Positions 7,731 through 15,676 of a DNA stretch of 32,427 nt are shown here, one piece after another; within the stretch, counting starts at the first letter, position 1; every line of letters starts with the position of its first letter. Under the pieces are notes generated by a model that searched no databases, was not told where the DNA came from, and saw only the letters and a program-made list of their open reading frames with translations. The stretch covers positions 1-32,427 of the forward strand of contig NZ_CANMFF010000032.1 of the NCBI RefSeq assembly GCF_947497005.1, in the 5' to 3' direction. Source of the DNA: an uncultured Ruegeria sp. Lineage in GTDB: Bacteria; Pseudomonadota; Alphaproteobacteria; Rhodobacterales; Rhodobacteraceae. A program made the position numbers and the translations under genes.

Positions 7731-8651
7731 ATGTCGTTACGCTTTCGCCAGCTTCAGGCCTTTCACGCCATCATGGAAACCGGAACCGTGACCGGCGCAG
7801 CCTCGGTACTTGGGATATCACAACCCGGTATCAGCAATCTTTTAGCGCAGCTGGAACGCGAAGCGCGATTGCCTCTGTTTAAGCGCAACAAGGGCCGGTT
7901 GCTGCCCACCCCGGAAGCCGAGTTGCTTTATCGTGAGGTTGATACAGTCGTGCGTGGGCTGGATCACGTGGCACAGGCAGTGACGGATCTGCAGAACAAA
8001 CATCCCGGTCAGTTGCAGGTTGCTGCGCCACATCTTTTGTCTTTTGGTTTCATGCCACGCGAGATTGCACGTTTTGCCAAAAGTCGCCCGAACCTGTCCG
8101 TCAGTTTTCAATCGCAATATTCGTCCAAGATTCAGGAATGGGTGATCTCGGGTCTGTTTGAAATCGGCATTGTCGAGATGCCGATCCTGCACGACACGCT
8201 GAACTACCAGGTATTTCAGTTTGAAACGCTGGCGACTTTTCCCGAAGGCAGCCCGTTGGCCGAGTACGATGTTCTGACGCCGGACATATTGGAAAAAGAG
8301 CCCTTCATTGTCATGGGTCCCGAGCACCAAACCCATCGCCGAACACGTGACATCTTTCAGGCATCCGGACACATGTGGCGCACAAAGATCCACACTCATT
8401 TGTCCGAAAACCTGCTGAGCTTTGTAAAACAGGGTATGGGGGTCGCGATGATTGACCCCTTTACCGTGACGTTCGACGGTGAGAGCGGGTATCAGACCCG
8501 CCCGTTTCGACCATCCGTCATGCTGGACTTGGCCATCATCACTGCCAAGGGTCGCCCCCTGTCCATGATTGCGCAGGAGTTTCTGGCGCAGTTGACCCCG
8601 TCAATCGCCTCTTACGCGACCCACTCTGACACAGGCGCGGCAGCCTCGTGA
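7731..8651 (+). CDS. LysR-family transcriptional regulator
   Basis: 306 residues. An N-terminal winged helix-turn-helix lies at about residues 3-62 (FRQLQAFHAIMETGTVTGAA, then LGISQPGISNLLAQLER), followed by the periplasmic-binding-like effector domain (about 90-295). It is transcribed away from the enolase-FAD-TRAP operon with 98 bases between starts, the usual arrangement for a LysR protein activating its neighbour in response to a pathway metabolite. The effector domain keeps hydrophobic core segments but shows no residue that names the ligand. The 3' end overlaps the 3' end of the opposing ThDP-enzyme gene by 40 coding bases. Confidence 0.92.
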   Translation: MSLRFRQLQAFHAIMETGTVTGAASVLGISQPGISNLLAQLEREARLPLFKRNKGRLLPTPEAELLYREVDTVVRGLDHVAQAVTDLQNKHPGQLQVAAPHLLSFGFMPREIARFAKSRPNLSVSFQSQYSSKIQEWVISGLFEIGIVEMPILHDTLNYQVFQFETLATFPEGSPLAEYDVLTPDILEKEPFIVMGPEHQTHRRTRDIFQASGHMWRTKIHTHLSENLLSFVKQGMGVAMIDPFTVTFDGESGYQTRPFRPSVMLDLAIITAKGRPLSMIAQEFLAQLTPSIASYATHSDTGAAAS

Positions 8652-10306
8652 AGTTGTTGTGAATGAATGTCGACCAGCGTGGGCCCATCATGCTCGATGG
8701 CTTGCTTCAGCACTTTTGACAGGTCTGCGGGGTCTTTGATCGTCCACGACTTTACACCAAAGGCTGATGCAACAGCGGCGTGATCTGTCCGATTGAAATC
8801 GACGTTGTAATACCTCTGGCCAAAGCCCGCATCCTGACCGGCCTTGATCCAGCCGAAGACCGAGTTCGAGAATACGATCGACGTAATCGGCATCTTGTGC
8901 CGGACTATGGTTTCGAACTCGCCACAGGTGAAGCCAAACGAGCCATCGCCCATGACGGCGAGGGTCTTGACCGAGGGCCGTCCGACATGCGCACCCATGG
9001 CCGCGCCCAGGGAATACCCCAGCGCCCCATGCGCCCGATTTGTAATGAAGTGCCGGCCTGGTTTCTGCCAGCGGTAATGTGCACTGAAGTAGGGGCAGGG
9101 GGTGCCGGGATCGGCGACCACAATCGCATCGTCATCCAGGATGTCCATCAGGGATGCCATGACGGCCTCTGGCCGGATTGGCATTTCGCGACTTGCAGCA
9201 AGAGGGGCAAACGCGGCCATCTTGGCCTCCCATGCCGCGCGGGCCTTGGCTGTTCCGCCTTGACCAGTCAGGTCTTGCCTAGCCTCCAGCACTTGGGCCA
9301 AAGCCTCCAGCGCCAGTCGAGCATCGGCACAAATCGCCACTTCAGTCTGGTAGTTGGCACCGATCACCATGGGGTCGCTGTCTATGTGAATGATCGTGGT
9401 GTTGCGTGCGGGGCTTCTCCAACGCTCGGTTGTGACCGAACCCGCGCGGCAGCCAATGAACAGGACGACATCAGCCTGATCTACGACGGAACGTGTCGCT
9501 GGGACACCTCCGTTCGACCCGACAACGCCCAAAGCCAACGGGTCGGTTTCGGCAATAGCGCCTTGTCCCGAAACGGTTGTGGCAATCGGCATATCCAACA
9601 AGCCCGCCACCCGACGCAGCGCATCGGTGGCGCCAGACAGAACCGGGCCTCCTCCGCATACGGCAATGGCGGACTTGGCCTGCGCTAGAATGGCCGCTGC
9701 CGCTTCAACCGCATCCGGGTCGGGTGCAGCCCGTTCTGCGGGGTAGCTGCGATGTCTGTCGTCTGCCCAGATTTCGGCTTCGTCTACCTGCGCTCTTTGA
9801 GTGTCAAACGGAAGGGCCAGATGCGTCGCGCCGGGTGTGCCGGTTGTCATCGCCCGGAACGCGGCACGAACCATGGCCGGAAGCCGTTTGGCGTCATCCA
9901 GAGAAGCGTTCCATTTGGCCAGAGGCTTGAACAGCGCGGGCTGATCCAGTTCAGTCAAAGGGAATTTTCCGCGGCTGGTCGTTGCCACATCCGAAGTGAT
10001 CGCCAGTATCGGAACCGAGCTTTCATTGGCCTCAACCACCCCCGGCAAAATGTAGGTCGCACCGCCGCCGGACGGGCCTTCGCATACTCCCGGCTTGCCT
10101 GTTACGCGAGCATAACCATCCGCCATGTAGGCCGCGTGCCGTTCATCGCGTGTCAGAATGTGCTGAATGCCGTGATCCATTCGGGAAAGGGCATCATAGA
10201 ACGGCAAGGTGGTGTCACCGCACAGGCCAAACATATGCTTGACGCCATGGGCCTCAAGCATGCGCACCATTGCCTCGGCTCCGGTCAGATAATTCGTCCC
10301 TGTCAT
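8612..10306 (-). CDS. ThDP-dependent enzyme, acetolactate synthase/decarboxylase-like
   Basis: 564 residues with the three-domain layout of the POX/acetolactate-synthase family. The N-terminal PYR domain has catalytic Glu55 in LTRDERHAAYMADGYAR. The central Rossmann-like domain spans about 195-340 (AVCGGGPVLSGA). The C-terminal PP domain carries the ThDP/Mg motif GDGSFGF at 453-459 and Asn481. Such enzymes decarboxylate or carboligate 2-oxo acids. There is no FAD-arm or small subunit nearby, and ilvN is absent, so a catabolic 2-oxo-acid decarboxylase is more likely than branched-chain synthesis. Start at 10306 is chosen because AGGAAT lies ahead and a predicted promoter sits at 10345-10372. 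Longer frames upstream would run through that promoter. Divergent from the GntR gene. Confidence 0.87.
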   Translation of the reverse strand: MTGTNYLTGAEAMVRMLEAHGVKHMFGLCGDTTLPFYDALSRMDHGIQHILTRDERHAAYMADGYARVTGKPGVCEGPSGGGATYILPGVVEANESSVPILAITSDVATTSRGKFPLTELDQPALFKPLAKWNASLDDAKRLPAMVRAAFRAMTTGTPGATHLALPFDTQRAQVDEAEIWADDRHRSYPAERAAPDPDAVEAAAAILAQAKSAIAVCGGGPVLSGATDALRRVAGLLDMPIATTVSGQGAIAETDPLALGVVGSNGGVPATRSVVDQADVVLFIGCRAGSVTTERWRSPARNTTIIHIDSDPMVIGANYQTEVAICADARLALEALAQVLEARQDLTGQGGTAKARAAWEAKMAAFAPLAASREMPIRPEAVMASLMDILDDDAIVVADPGTPCPYFSAHYRWQKPGRHFITNRAHGALGYSLGAAMGAHVGRPSVKTLAVMGDGSFGFTCGEFETIVRHKMPITSIVFSNSVFGWIKAGQDAGFGQRYYNVDFNRTDHAAVASAFGVKSWTIKDPADLSKVLKQAIEHDGPTLVDIHSQQLHEAAAPVSEWVA

Positions 10307-10343
10307 AGTCCGAGATTCCTTCGATTCAAAATTGCACACAGAT

Positions 10344-10372
10344 CTGTATACAGTTTTGTATATTGATTTCAA
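10344..10372 (-). promoter_or_regulatory. Palindromic operator over the ThDP-gene promoter
   Basis: CTGTATACAG at 10344-10353 is a perfect 10-bp palindrome. A second TGTATA lies 12 bases along (10357-10362). On the minus strand TTGAAA (10367-10372) and TATACA (10345-10350) form a -35/-10 pair with a 16-base spacer, so the palindrome covers the -10 box. GntR/FCD proteins bind short palindromes of this kind. It is therefore a plausible site for repression of the ThDP gene by the adjacent GntR protein. Confidence 0.55.
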
Positions 10373-10418
10373 GAATTGTGTGTGGCACCTGTGGATCAAC
10401 GAAAGAAGGGCAGGGTTT

Positions 10419-11123
10419 ATGGCAGGTCCACGCGTCGACGACATCTACGATCAGGTCAAAGCGATGGCAGTGTCCTTCCGCCTGCGCCCGGGCGATCGAC
10501 TGAACGAGGTGGCTTTGTCCAAGGATTTGGGCGTCAGTCGCACACCGTTGCGCGAGGCGCTGAATCGTCTGGTGGCGGAGCGACTGTTTGATTTCCGCCC
10601 CGGACAGGGGTTCTTCTGCCGCCCGCTGGATGCGCAAAGCGTGTTCGACCTGTTCGAGCTGCGCCAGATCATTGAAACCGCCGCAGCCCGTGCAGCTTGC
10701 GCCAAGGCGTCGGACGAAGACTTTCAGACGCTGCGGAATGAGCTTTACGCAAAGGGCATCGACATTACGGGTCTGACGATCGAAGAGGCCGTGACCCGGG
10801 ACGAGGCATTCCATCTGGCTATCGCAAAGCTGTCAGGAAACATGGAGCTGCTGCAAACCCTGACTCGGATCAACGAGCGTATCCGCTATATCCGATGGAT
10901 TTCCATGAGCCTGGACCGGGTGCAGCGATCAAAGGGCGAACATAAACAGGTAATGCAGGCTTTGATGGATCGGGATGCTGATGAGGCGGCGCGTGTTTTG
11001 GGTGCTCATATCACCAAACGCATGGATCAGGTGCAGGACGCTGTGCGCCACGGGATATCAAGCATCTATATGGAGGGGTCCGAAGATATCTCGACCCGGA
11101 TAATCGAGGAGGTACAGGAATGA
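10419..11123 (+). CDS. GntR-family regulator with FCD ligand domain
   Basis: 234 residues. The N-terminal GntR winged helix covers residues 6-68 (DDIYDQVKAMAVSFRLRPGD, DLGVSRTPLREALNRLVAER). The all-helical FCD domain follows (about 75-215). Its metal-binding residues are seen in RDEAFHLAIAKLSGN and in the late GAHITKR histidine. FCD regulators sense small carboxylates. The start at 10419 has an AAGGG ribosome site. A longer frame from 10332 would begin inside the operator. The gene overlaps the racemase-family gene by ATGA and is divergent from the ThDP gene, so it likely controls both. Confidence 0.9.
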   Translation: MAGPRVDDIYDQVKAMAVSFRLRPGDRLNEVALSKDLGVSRTPLREALNRLVAERLFDFRPGQGFFCRPLDAQSVFDLFELRQIIETAAARAACAKASDEDFQTLRNELYAKGIDITGLTIEEAVTRDEAFHLAIAKLSGNMELLQTLTRINERIRYIRWISMSLDRVQRSKGEHKQVMQALMDRDADEAARVLGAHITKRMDQVQDAVRHGISSIYMEGSEDISTRIIEEVQE

Positions 11124-11830
11124 TCGCGCAGGGCGGTAAATCCATCTACGGTGCATCAGTTGGTATTCTGATGCTGGATGCCCGGTTTCCGCGGATTCCC
11201 GGCGACATGGGCAACGCGCAGACCTGGCCTTTTCCGGTTCTGTACCGCATTGTCCGCAATGCCTCGCCAGATCGGGTGGTTCGGCACAGGGCTGAAGGTA
11301 TGCTTGAGGTCTTTATCGACGCCGCGCAAGAGCTGGTCAAAGACGGGGCCGACGGAATAACCACCAATTGCGGGTTCTTATCTTTGTTCCAAAAAGAACT
11401 GGCCGAGGCTGTTCACGTTCCAGTCGTGACCTCGTCCTTGATGCAGGTCGAAATGGTAAATCGTATCCTTCCTGCGGGAAAGCGTGCCGGTGTACTGACT
11501 ATTTCGGCATCCACATTGACCAAGGACCATCTGCGTGCCGCAAATGTTCCACTAGGTACGCCAATCGGCACAACGGAAGGAGGGCGTGAGTTTACCCGAG
11601 CAATCCTTGGTAACGAGTTGAGCCTGGACCTTCAGAAGGCCCGAAAAGACAATGTAGAAGCTGCGGTTGCTCTGCGTTCCGAGAACCCTGACCTTGGGGC
11701 GATTGTTCTGGAATGCACGAATATGTGCCCTTATGCGCCCGATATTCAGCGCGCGACCGGGTTGCCTGTGTTTTCAATCGTTTCTTTTGTGAAATGGTTT
11801 CAGGCCGGCCTTGCTCCACCGGTCTACTAA
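11120..11830 (+). CDS. Aspartate/glutamate racemase-superfamily protein
   Basis: 236 residues of the Asp/Glu/hydantoin racemase fold. The two catalytic cysteines are present: C84 in TTNCGFLSLF and C199 in VLECTNMCPY. GILMLDARFPRIPGDMGNA at the N-terminus is the phosphate- or carboxylate-binding start. Enzymes of this superfamily racemise amino acids or isomerise and decarboxylate small diacids (maleate isomerase, arylmalonate decarboxylase, hydantoin racemase). The context of a ThDP decarboxylase-like gene and an FCD regulator suggests catabolism of a small dicarboxylate or amino acid. The exact reaction is unknown. Its start overlaps the GntR stop by four bases. Confidence 0.87.
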   Translation: MIAQGGKSIYGASVGILMLDARFPRIPGDMGNAQTWPFPVLYRIVRNASPDRVVRHRAEGMLEVFIDAAQELVKDGADGITTNCGFLSLFQKELAEAVHVPVVTSSLMQVEMVNRILPAGKRAGVLTISASTLTKDHLRAANVPLGTPIGTTEGGREFTRAILGNELSLDLQKARKDNVEAAVALRSENPDLGAIVLECTNMCPYAPDIQRATGLPVFSIVSFVKWFQAGLAPPVY

Positions 11831-11892
11831 ATTCTCTTTTGCCGTTTTGAGAAGGAATTATGACAATAGTACCAATCTACTACAGGGATTTC

Positions 11893-12531
11893 TTAAGCCA
11901 GAATCAAATCACCTGATACCGAATTCCGGATCACACGTTTTGCGTTTGGCAGATCGTTTGAAAGCACCCGTTCTCTTGCGGCTTTGCCATCCAAACCATA
12001 CCCGATCCATCTGTCGGTCAGACGGGATTCGAGTGTCGCCAAATCAACACCCAGGAACACTTTGAGCGCCCAAAGACGGTGGAGACCCGACCAACCGGGT
12101 TCATTCAAAAGAAGATAATTCCCTTCGACCAGAACACAGCGCTGGTCCGGGGTGATCATTGATCGCGCAGCAATAGCTAGATCGAGCTGTCGATCAAACT
12201 CGGGAACTGCAACGTCGCCGTCCCTTCGCAAACGATCAAGCAAGGCATGAAACCCGGCGAGGTCAAAGGTTTCGGGGGAACCTTTGCGGCTCATTAAGTT
12301 TCGGGCCACCAAAATCGTGTTGTCATAGTGAAAGCCGTCCATCGAAACCAGACCGGTTGGGACACCGCGCCGATTGAGCTCGACCGTCGCAAGGCTGGCC
12401 ACAGTTGTTTTTCCAGATCCCGGTGGCCCGGCAATCGCTACAAGATGCCGATCTTGCGCCACCTGCAACGCCTCGACAGCATTTGCAACACTGTCTGCCA
12501 AGGCTTTCGGAGTGGTAAATTCGCCTGTCAC
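11893..12531 (-). CDS. frcK: FrcK-type sugar/nucleoside kinase-like P-loop protein
   Basis: 212 residues, PRK/uridine-kinase-like. Walker A is GPPGSGKTT at residues 35-43. SMDGFHYDNTIL follows where the base/sugar site of pantothenate/uridine kinases lies. LVEGNYLLL is the Walker B-like strand. In rhizobia the frcK gene closes the fructose ABC operon frcBCAK and encodes a kinase of this type. Gene order here is the same, and the start overlaps the frcA stop by ATGA. It is presumed to phosphorylate an imported sugar, though its role even in rhizobia is not firmly settled. Confidence 0.8.
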   Translation of the reverse strand: MTGEFTTPKALADSVANAVEALQVAQDRHLVAIAGPPGSGKTTVASLATVELNRRGVPTGLVSMDGFHYDNTILVARNLMSRKGSPETFDLAGFHALLDRLRRDGDVAVPEFDRQLDLAIAARSMITPDQRCVLVEGNYLLLNEPGWSGLHRLWALKVFLGVDLATLESRLTDRWIGYGLDGKAARERVLSNDLPNAKRVIRNSVSGDLILA

Positions 12532-13304
12532 GCGGCCTGATCCTCGGAGGGTGGCTCCTTGGCGCCGGTCATAAACGCCACTGCGTCGGACATCGTATAA
12601 TCCTTGGGATCAACGACACAGAGACGCTTACCTAGCCGGTGCACATGGATCCGATCAGCAACCTCGAAAACATGCGGCATGTTGTGGCTGATAAGGATGA
12701 TCGGAATTCCCCGTGACTTCACATCCTGGATCAGTTCAAGGACACGACGACATTCCTTCACACCCAGCGCAGCCGTTGGTTCGTCAAGGATGATGACTTT
12801 CGAGCCAAATGCCGCAGCTCGCGCCACAGCGACGCCCTGGCGCTGACCGCCTGAAAGTGTTTCGACCGCCTGGTTGATGTTCTGGATCGTCATCAAGCCT
12901 AACTCGCTCAATTTGTCGCGAGCGAACTTTTCCATGGCAGGGCGGTCGAGCATTCGAAACAACGATCCCAACGCTCCTTTGCGCCGAATTTCCCGACCCA
13001 TGAACATATTGTCTGTAATCGACAGGGCAGGGGACATCGCAAGTGTCTGGTAAACGGTTTCAATACCGGCTTCGCGCGCGTCGATCGGGGAATGGAAATT
13101 CACCTTTTGACCTTCCAGCCAAACATCACCTTCATCCGGCGCCACCGCGCCAGACACAGCCTTGATCAGCGTTGACTTACCCGCACCGTTGTCACCGATA
13201 ACCGCCAGAATTTCACCCGGCATCAGATCGAAATCGCAATGATCCAGCGCGGTCACCTTGCCATAGCGTTTCACAAGGTTCCGTCCTTTGAGAATAGGTT
13301 CCAT
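12528..13304 (-). CDS. frcA: Sugar ABC transporter ATPase (FrcA-like)
   Basis: 258 residues, a single ATPase domain: Walker A GDNGAGKST at 37-45, signature LSGGQ at 150-154, Walker B IILDEP at 171-176, and switch His in LISHNMPHVFEVADR. Segments such as IETVYQTLAMSPALS and HRLGKRLCVVDPKDYTMSDA agree closely with remembered rhizobial FrcA. Most sugar ATPases of this class (RbsA, XylG, MglA) have two tandem domains, so the single domain also points to FrcA. ATG at 13304 shares one base with the frcC stop (TGATG). An upstream in-frame extension lies inside frcC and is rejected. Confidence 0.9.
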   Translation of the reverse strand: MEPILKGRNLVKRYGKVTALDHCDFDLMPGEILAVIGDNGAGKSTLIKAVSGAVAPDEGDVWLEGQKVNFHSPIDAREAGIETVYQTLAMSPALSITDNMFMGREIRRKGALGSLFRMLDRPAMEKFARDKLSELGLMTIQNINQAVETLSGGQRQGVAVARAAAFGSKVIILDEPTAALGVKECRRVLELIQDVKSRGIPIILISHNMPHVFEVADRIHVHRLGKRLCVVDPKDYTMSDAVAFMTGAKEPPSEDQAA

Positions 13305-14377
13305 CAGCCCGCCACCTTTCTGATCCACTGGTCGACCGCGACGGCTGCGATGATTAGGATACCGATCAGCAGGAACGTCCATTGCGCATCAGCGCCCAAC
13401 AACCGAAGCCCAAGCGTGAAGACGCCGACAATCAGCGCGCCGAACAACGAGCCAAGAATGGACCCGCGACCTCCGAACAGGGAAATACCCCCGATCACAA
13501 CCGCCGTTATGCTTTCAATATTGGCCAGTTGGCCTGACGTAGGCGACACCGAGCCGATCCGACCGATCAGAGCCCAGCCCGCGAAGGCACAGATCAGGCC
13601 GGACAGCATGTAAACAGACATCAGCGTGCGGTGTACATTAACGCCGGACAGCTCAGCAGCTTCTGGGTCATCACCGACCGCGTATACATGCCTGCCCCAT
13701 GCGGTATGGCGCAGTGCATAGGCAAGCACCAGGATCAGCACCAGCATGAAGATCACGCCGACGGTGAACACAGCCCCACCCACGTTAAACTTGGCTCCGA
13801 AAAGTTGCAGGATGCTGGCATGTTCCTCGATATCCTGCGACCGGATGGTTTCATTCTGCGAATACAGGAAATTTGCGGCCAGAATGATTTGCCACATGCC
13901 AAGCGTCACGATGAACGGCGGCAGCTTGATGCGGCTGACGAGGAAACCGTTTAACGCGCCGATGGCTGTACCGACAGCGAGCCCGCAAACGATAGCGATC
14001 GACGGTGGTAACCCATAACGGAAGGTAAATTGCCCCATGACAACCGACGACATCACCATGATCGCGCCGACGCTCAGATCGATACCGGCGGTCAGGATCA
14101 CAAGGCTTTGCGCGGCCGCGACAATCCCGACAATCTGAACCTGTTGCAGGATCAAGGTCAGTGCAAATGGTGAGAAAAACTTGGACCCCAACAAGACGCC
14201 GAAAATGACAATGGCAGCCACAAGAACGATCAAAGGCACCAGAGACGGATTCACATGCAGAATATGCTGAATCGTTCCGACAAACCCCCGGTGGTGATCG
14301 TCAAATTCGGCGACCTGTTCCGGGCTATCCTTGGCGGCGGCTTCGAAATCGTCTGACTGTCGTGAAGTATCGGACAT
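13304..14377 (-). CDS. frcC: Sugar ABC transporter permease (FrcC-like)
   Basis: 357 residues of the branched-chain/ribose permease family (BPD_transp_2). A roughly 50-residue soluble, acidic N-terminus (DDFEAAAKDSPEQVAEFDDH) precedes 8-10 membrane segments. Conserved family stretches are visible: QSLVILTAGIDLSVGAIMV, which is the classic TGGIDLSVG motif, and GLICAFAGWALIGRIGSVSP with ITAVVIGGISLFGGRGSI near the C-terminus. It forms the inner-membrane channel, probably as a homodimer, with FrcA on the cytoplasmic side and FrcB in the periplasm. A hairpin separates it from frcB. Confidence 0.9.
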   Translation of the reverse strand: MSDTSRQSDDFEAAAKDSPEQVAEFDDHHRGFVGTIQHILHVNPSLVPLIVLVAAIVIFGVLLGSKFFSPFALTLILQQVQIVGIVAAAQSLVILTAGIDLSVGAIMVMSSVVMGQFTFRYGLPPSIAIVCGLAVGTAIGALNGFLVSRIKLPPFIVTLGMWQIILAANFLYSQNETIRSQDIEEHASILQLFGAKFNVGGAVFTVGVIFMLVLILVLAYALRHTAWGRHVYAVGDDPEAAELSGVNVHRTLMSVYMLSGLICAFAGWALIGRIGSVSPTSGQLANIESITAVVIGGISLFGGRGSILGSLFGALIVGVFTLGLRLLGADAQWTFLLIGILIIAAVAVDQWIRKVAG

Positions 14378-14451
14378 AAACGTTCCCCCAAAGCGTCAGG
14401 CTACTGACGACTTTAGCAAGTTTTCAGGCGTTTGGGTGGTTTGATAGGTGA

Positions 14452-14470
14452 AAGGCCGCTCTGCGGCCTT
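14452..14470 (-). promoter_or_regulatory. Intercistronic hairpin between frcB and frcC
   Basis: Perfect 8-bp inverted repeat, AAGGCCGC and GCGGCCTT, around a three-base loop, about 14 bases after the frcB stop on the minus strand. No U-run follows, so it is probably an mRNA-stabilising or partial-stop structure that favours the binding-protein message, parallel to the dctP-dctQ hairpin. Confidence 0.75.
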
Positions 14471-14483
14471 CCATCTTGTCAGC

Positions 14484-15503
14484 TTAACCCCAGCAGAGGT
14501 CCATGCCTTCTTTGACCGAGATTGACTCGACGCCATCAGCGGCCTTGTCTGTTACAAGCGCCACACCAGTGTCAAAGAAATCCTTACCGGGAGTGTTTTC
14601 TGGCTTCGCGCCTTCGTCCGCCCATTTTTTGACGGCTTCAACACCCAGCGATGCCATCAGCAGCGGATATTGTTGTGATGTTGCGCCGATGACGCCGTCA
14701 GCAACATTCTGCACGCCCGGGCATCCGCCGTCGACGGAAACGATCAGCACGTCATTTTCACGTCCGATGGCTTTGAGCGCCTCGTAAGCACCTGCTGCCG
14801 CTGGTTCGTTGATGGTGTGAACCACGTTGATCGTCGGATCTTTGGCCAGCAGGTTTTCCATCGCGCGGCGGCCACCTTCTTCGTTACCGGCGGTGACATC
14901 ACTGCCGACCAGTCGCGCATCATCTTCGTCGCCGATCACATTCGGATCCGCCAGATCAACTCCGAAACCCTGCAAGAAGCCCTGGTTCCGCAGCACGTCC
15001 ACAGTGGGCTGGCTGACCGCAAGGTCCAGCGTGGCGATTTTGGCGTCATTGGCCGCGTCACCCATAGTGGCTTTTGCCCACTGTCCAATCAACAATCCGG
15101 CCAGGAAATTGTCCGTAGCAAAGGTTGCGTCGGCCGAGTCGATGGGCTCCAGCGGGGTATCCAGAGCGATGACCAGAACGCCTGCGTCACGCGCCTGTTT
15201 TACTGCCGGAACAATGGATGATGTATCCGAGGCCGTCAGAAGAATGCCCTTGGCGCCATCCAGGATACAGGTCTCAATAGCCTGCACTTGTGTTTCGTGG
15301 TCACCGTCGACTTTGCCAGCAAAGGCTTTCAGCGTCATTCCAAGCTCTTCAGCCTTCGCAGTTGCGCCTTCCTTCATTTTGACAAAGAACGGGTTGGTAT
15401 CAGTCTTGGTGATCAGGCAAACCGTTTCACCTTCTGCCATAGCACTGCCTGTCATGGCAGTAACTGCCAGCGCTGTTGCGCCCGCAAGCTTCGCAAGTCT
15501 CAT
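14484..15503 (-). CDS. frcB: Periplasmic sugar-binding protein (FrcB-like)
   Basis: 339 residues. A signal peptide (MRLAKLAGATALAVTAMTGS, cleavage near AMA at 23) leads into a type I periplasmic binding fold (Peripla_BP_4): VCLITKTDTNPFFVKMKEGA, GKVDGDHETQVQAIETCILD, GILLTASDTSSIVPAVKQA, VVHTINEPAAAGAYEALKA and VSVDGGCPGVQNVADG, all typical of ribose/fructose-type receptors. The start at 15503 has a GGGAGGA ribosome site. The fructose assignment comes from the operon order and FrcA/FrcK likeness, not from binding-site residues. Confidence 0.88.
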   Translation of the reverse strand: MRLAKLAGATALAVTAMTGSAMAEGETVCLITKTDTNPFFVKMKEGATAKAEELGMTLKAFAGKVDGDHETQVQAIETCILDGAKGILLTASDTSSIVPAVKQARDAGVLVIALDTPLEPIDSADATFATDNFLAGLLIGQWAKATMGDAANDAKIATLDLAVSQPTVDVLRNQGFLQGFGVDLADPNVIGDEDDARLVGSDVTAGNEEGGRRAMENLLAKDPTINVVHTINEPAAAGAYEALKAIGRENDVLIVSVDGGCPGVQNVADGVIGATSQQYPLLMASLGVEAVKKWADEGAKPENTPGKDFFDTGVALVTDKAADGVESISVKEGMDLCWG

Positions 15504-15604
15504 CGATAATCCTCCCAGTTTTTTCTGTGCCCAAAAAGGCACGCGGGCGATCAGGCGAAAATAACCTGATCCCATGTGAAACCATCACCAGATTCGAATA
15601 CTTA

Positions 15605-15638
15605 GTCAATAAATAAATCACTCTTATTTATTATTGAC
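15605..15638. promoter_or_regulatory. AT-rich inverted repeat between frcB and ROK gene
   Basis: AATAAATAA (15608-15616) and TTATTTATT (15624-15632) form a perfect 9-bp inverted repeat with a 7-base centre. GTCAA/TTGAC extend the two ends (15605 and 15638) with a three-base offset. ROK repressors bind AT-rich palindromes of about this size. It sits roughly midway between the divergent starts and overlaps a TTGACA (15634-15639) that could be the -35 of the ROK gene. Confidence 0.55.
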
Positions 15639-15676
15639 AGGGCGAGGAGGCTTCCACATTCTTCAATGGGAAAGGG

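Noticed and set aside
10307..10444. N-terminal extension of the ThDP enzyme
   Set aside because: The extension would be translated from the palindrome and promoter region and lacks family similarity.
12528..13382. Possible second ATPase domain missing from frcA (truncation)
   Set aside because: FrcA proteins are naturally single-domain, and the gene is intact and overlapped by both neighbours.
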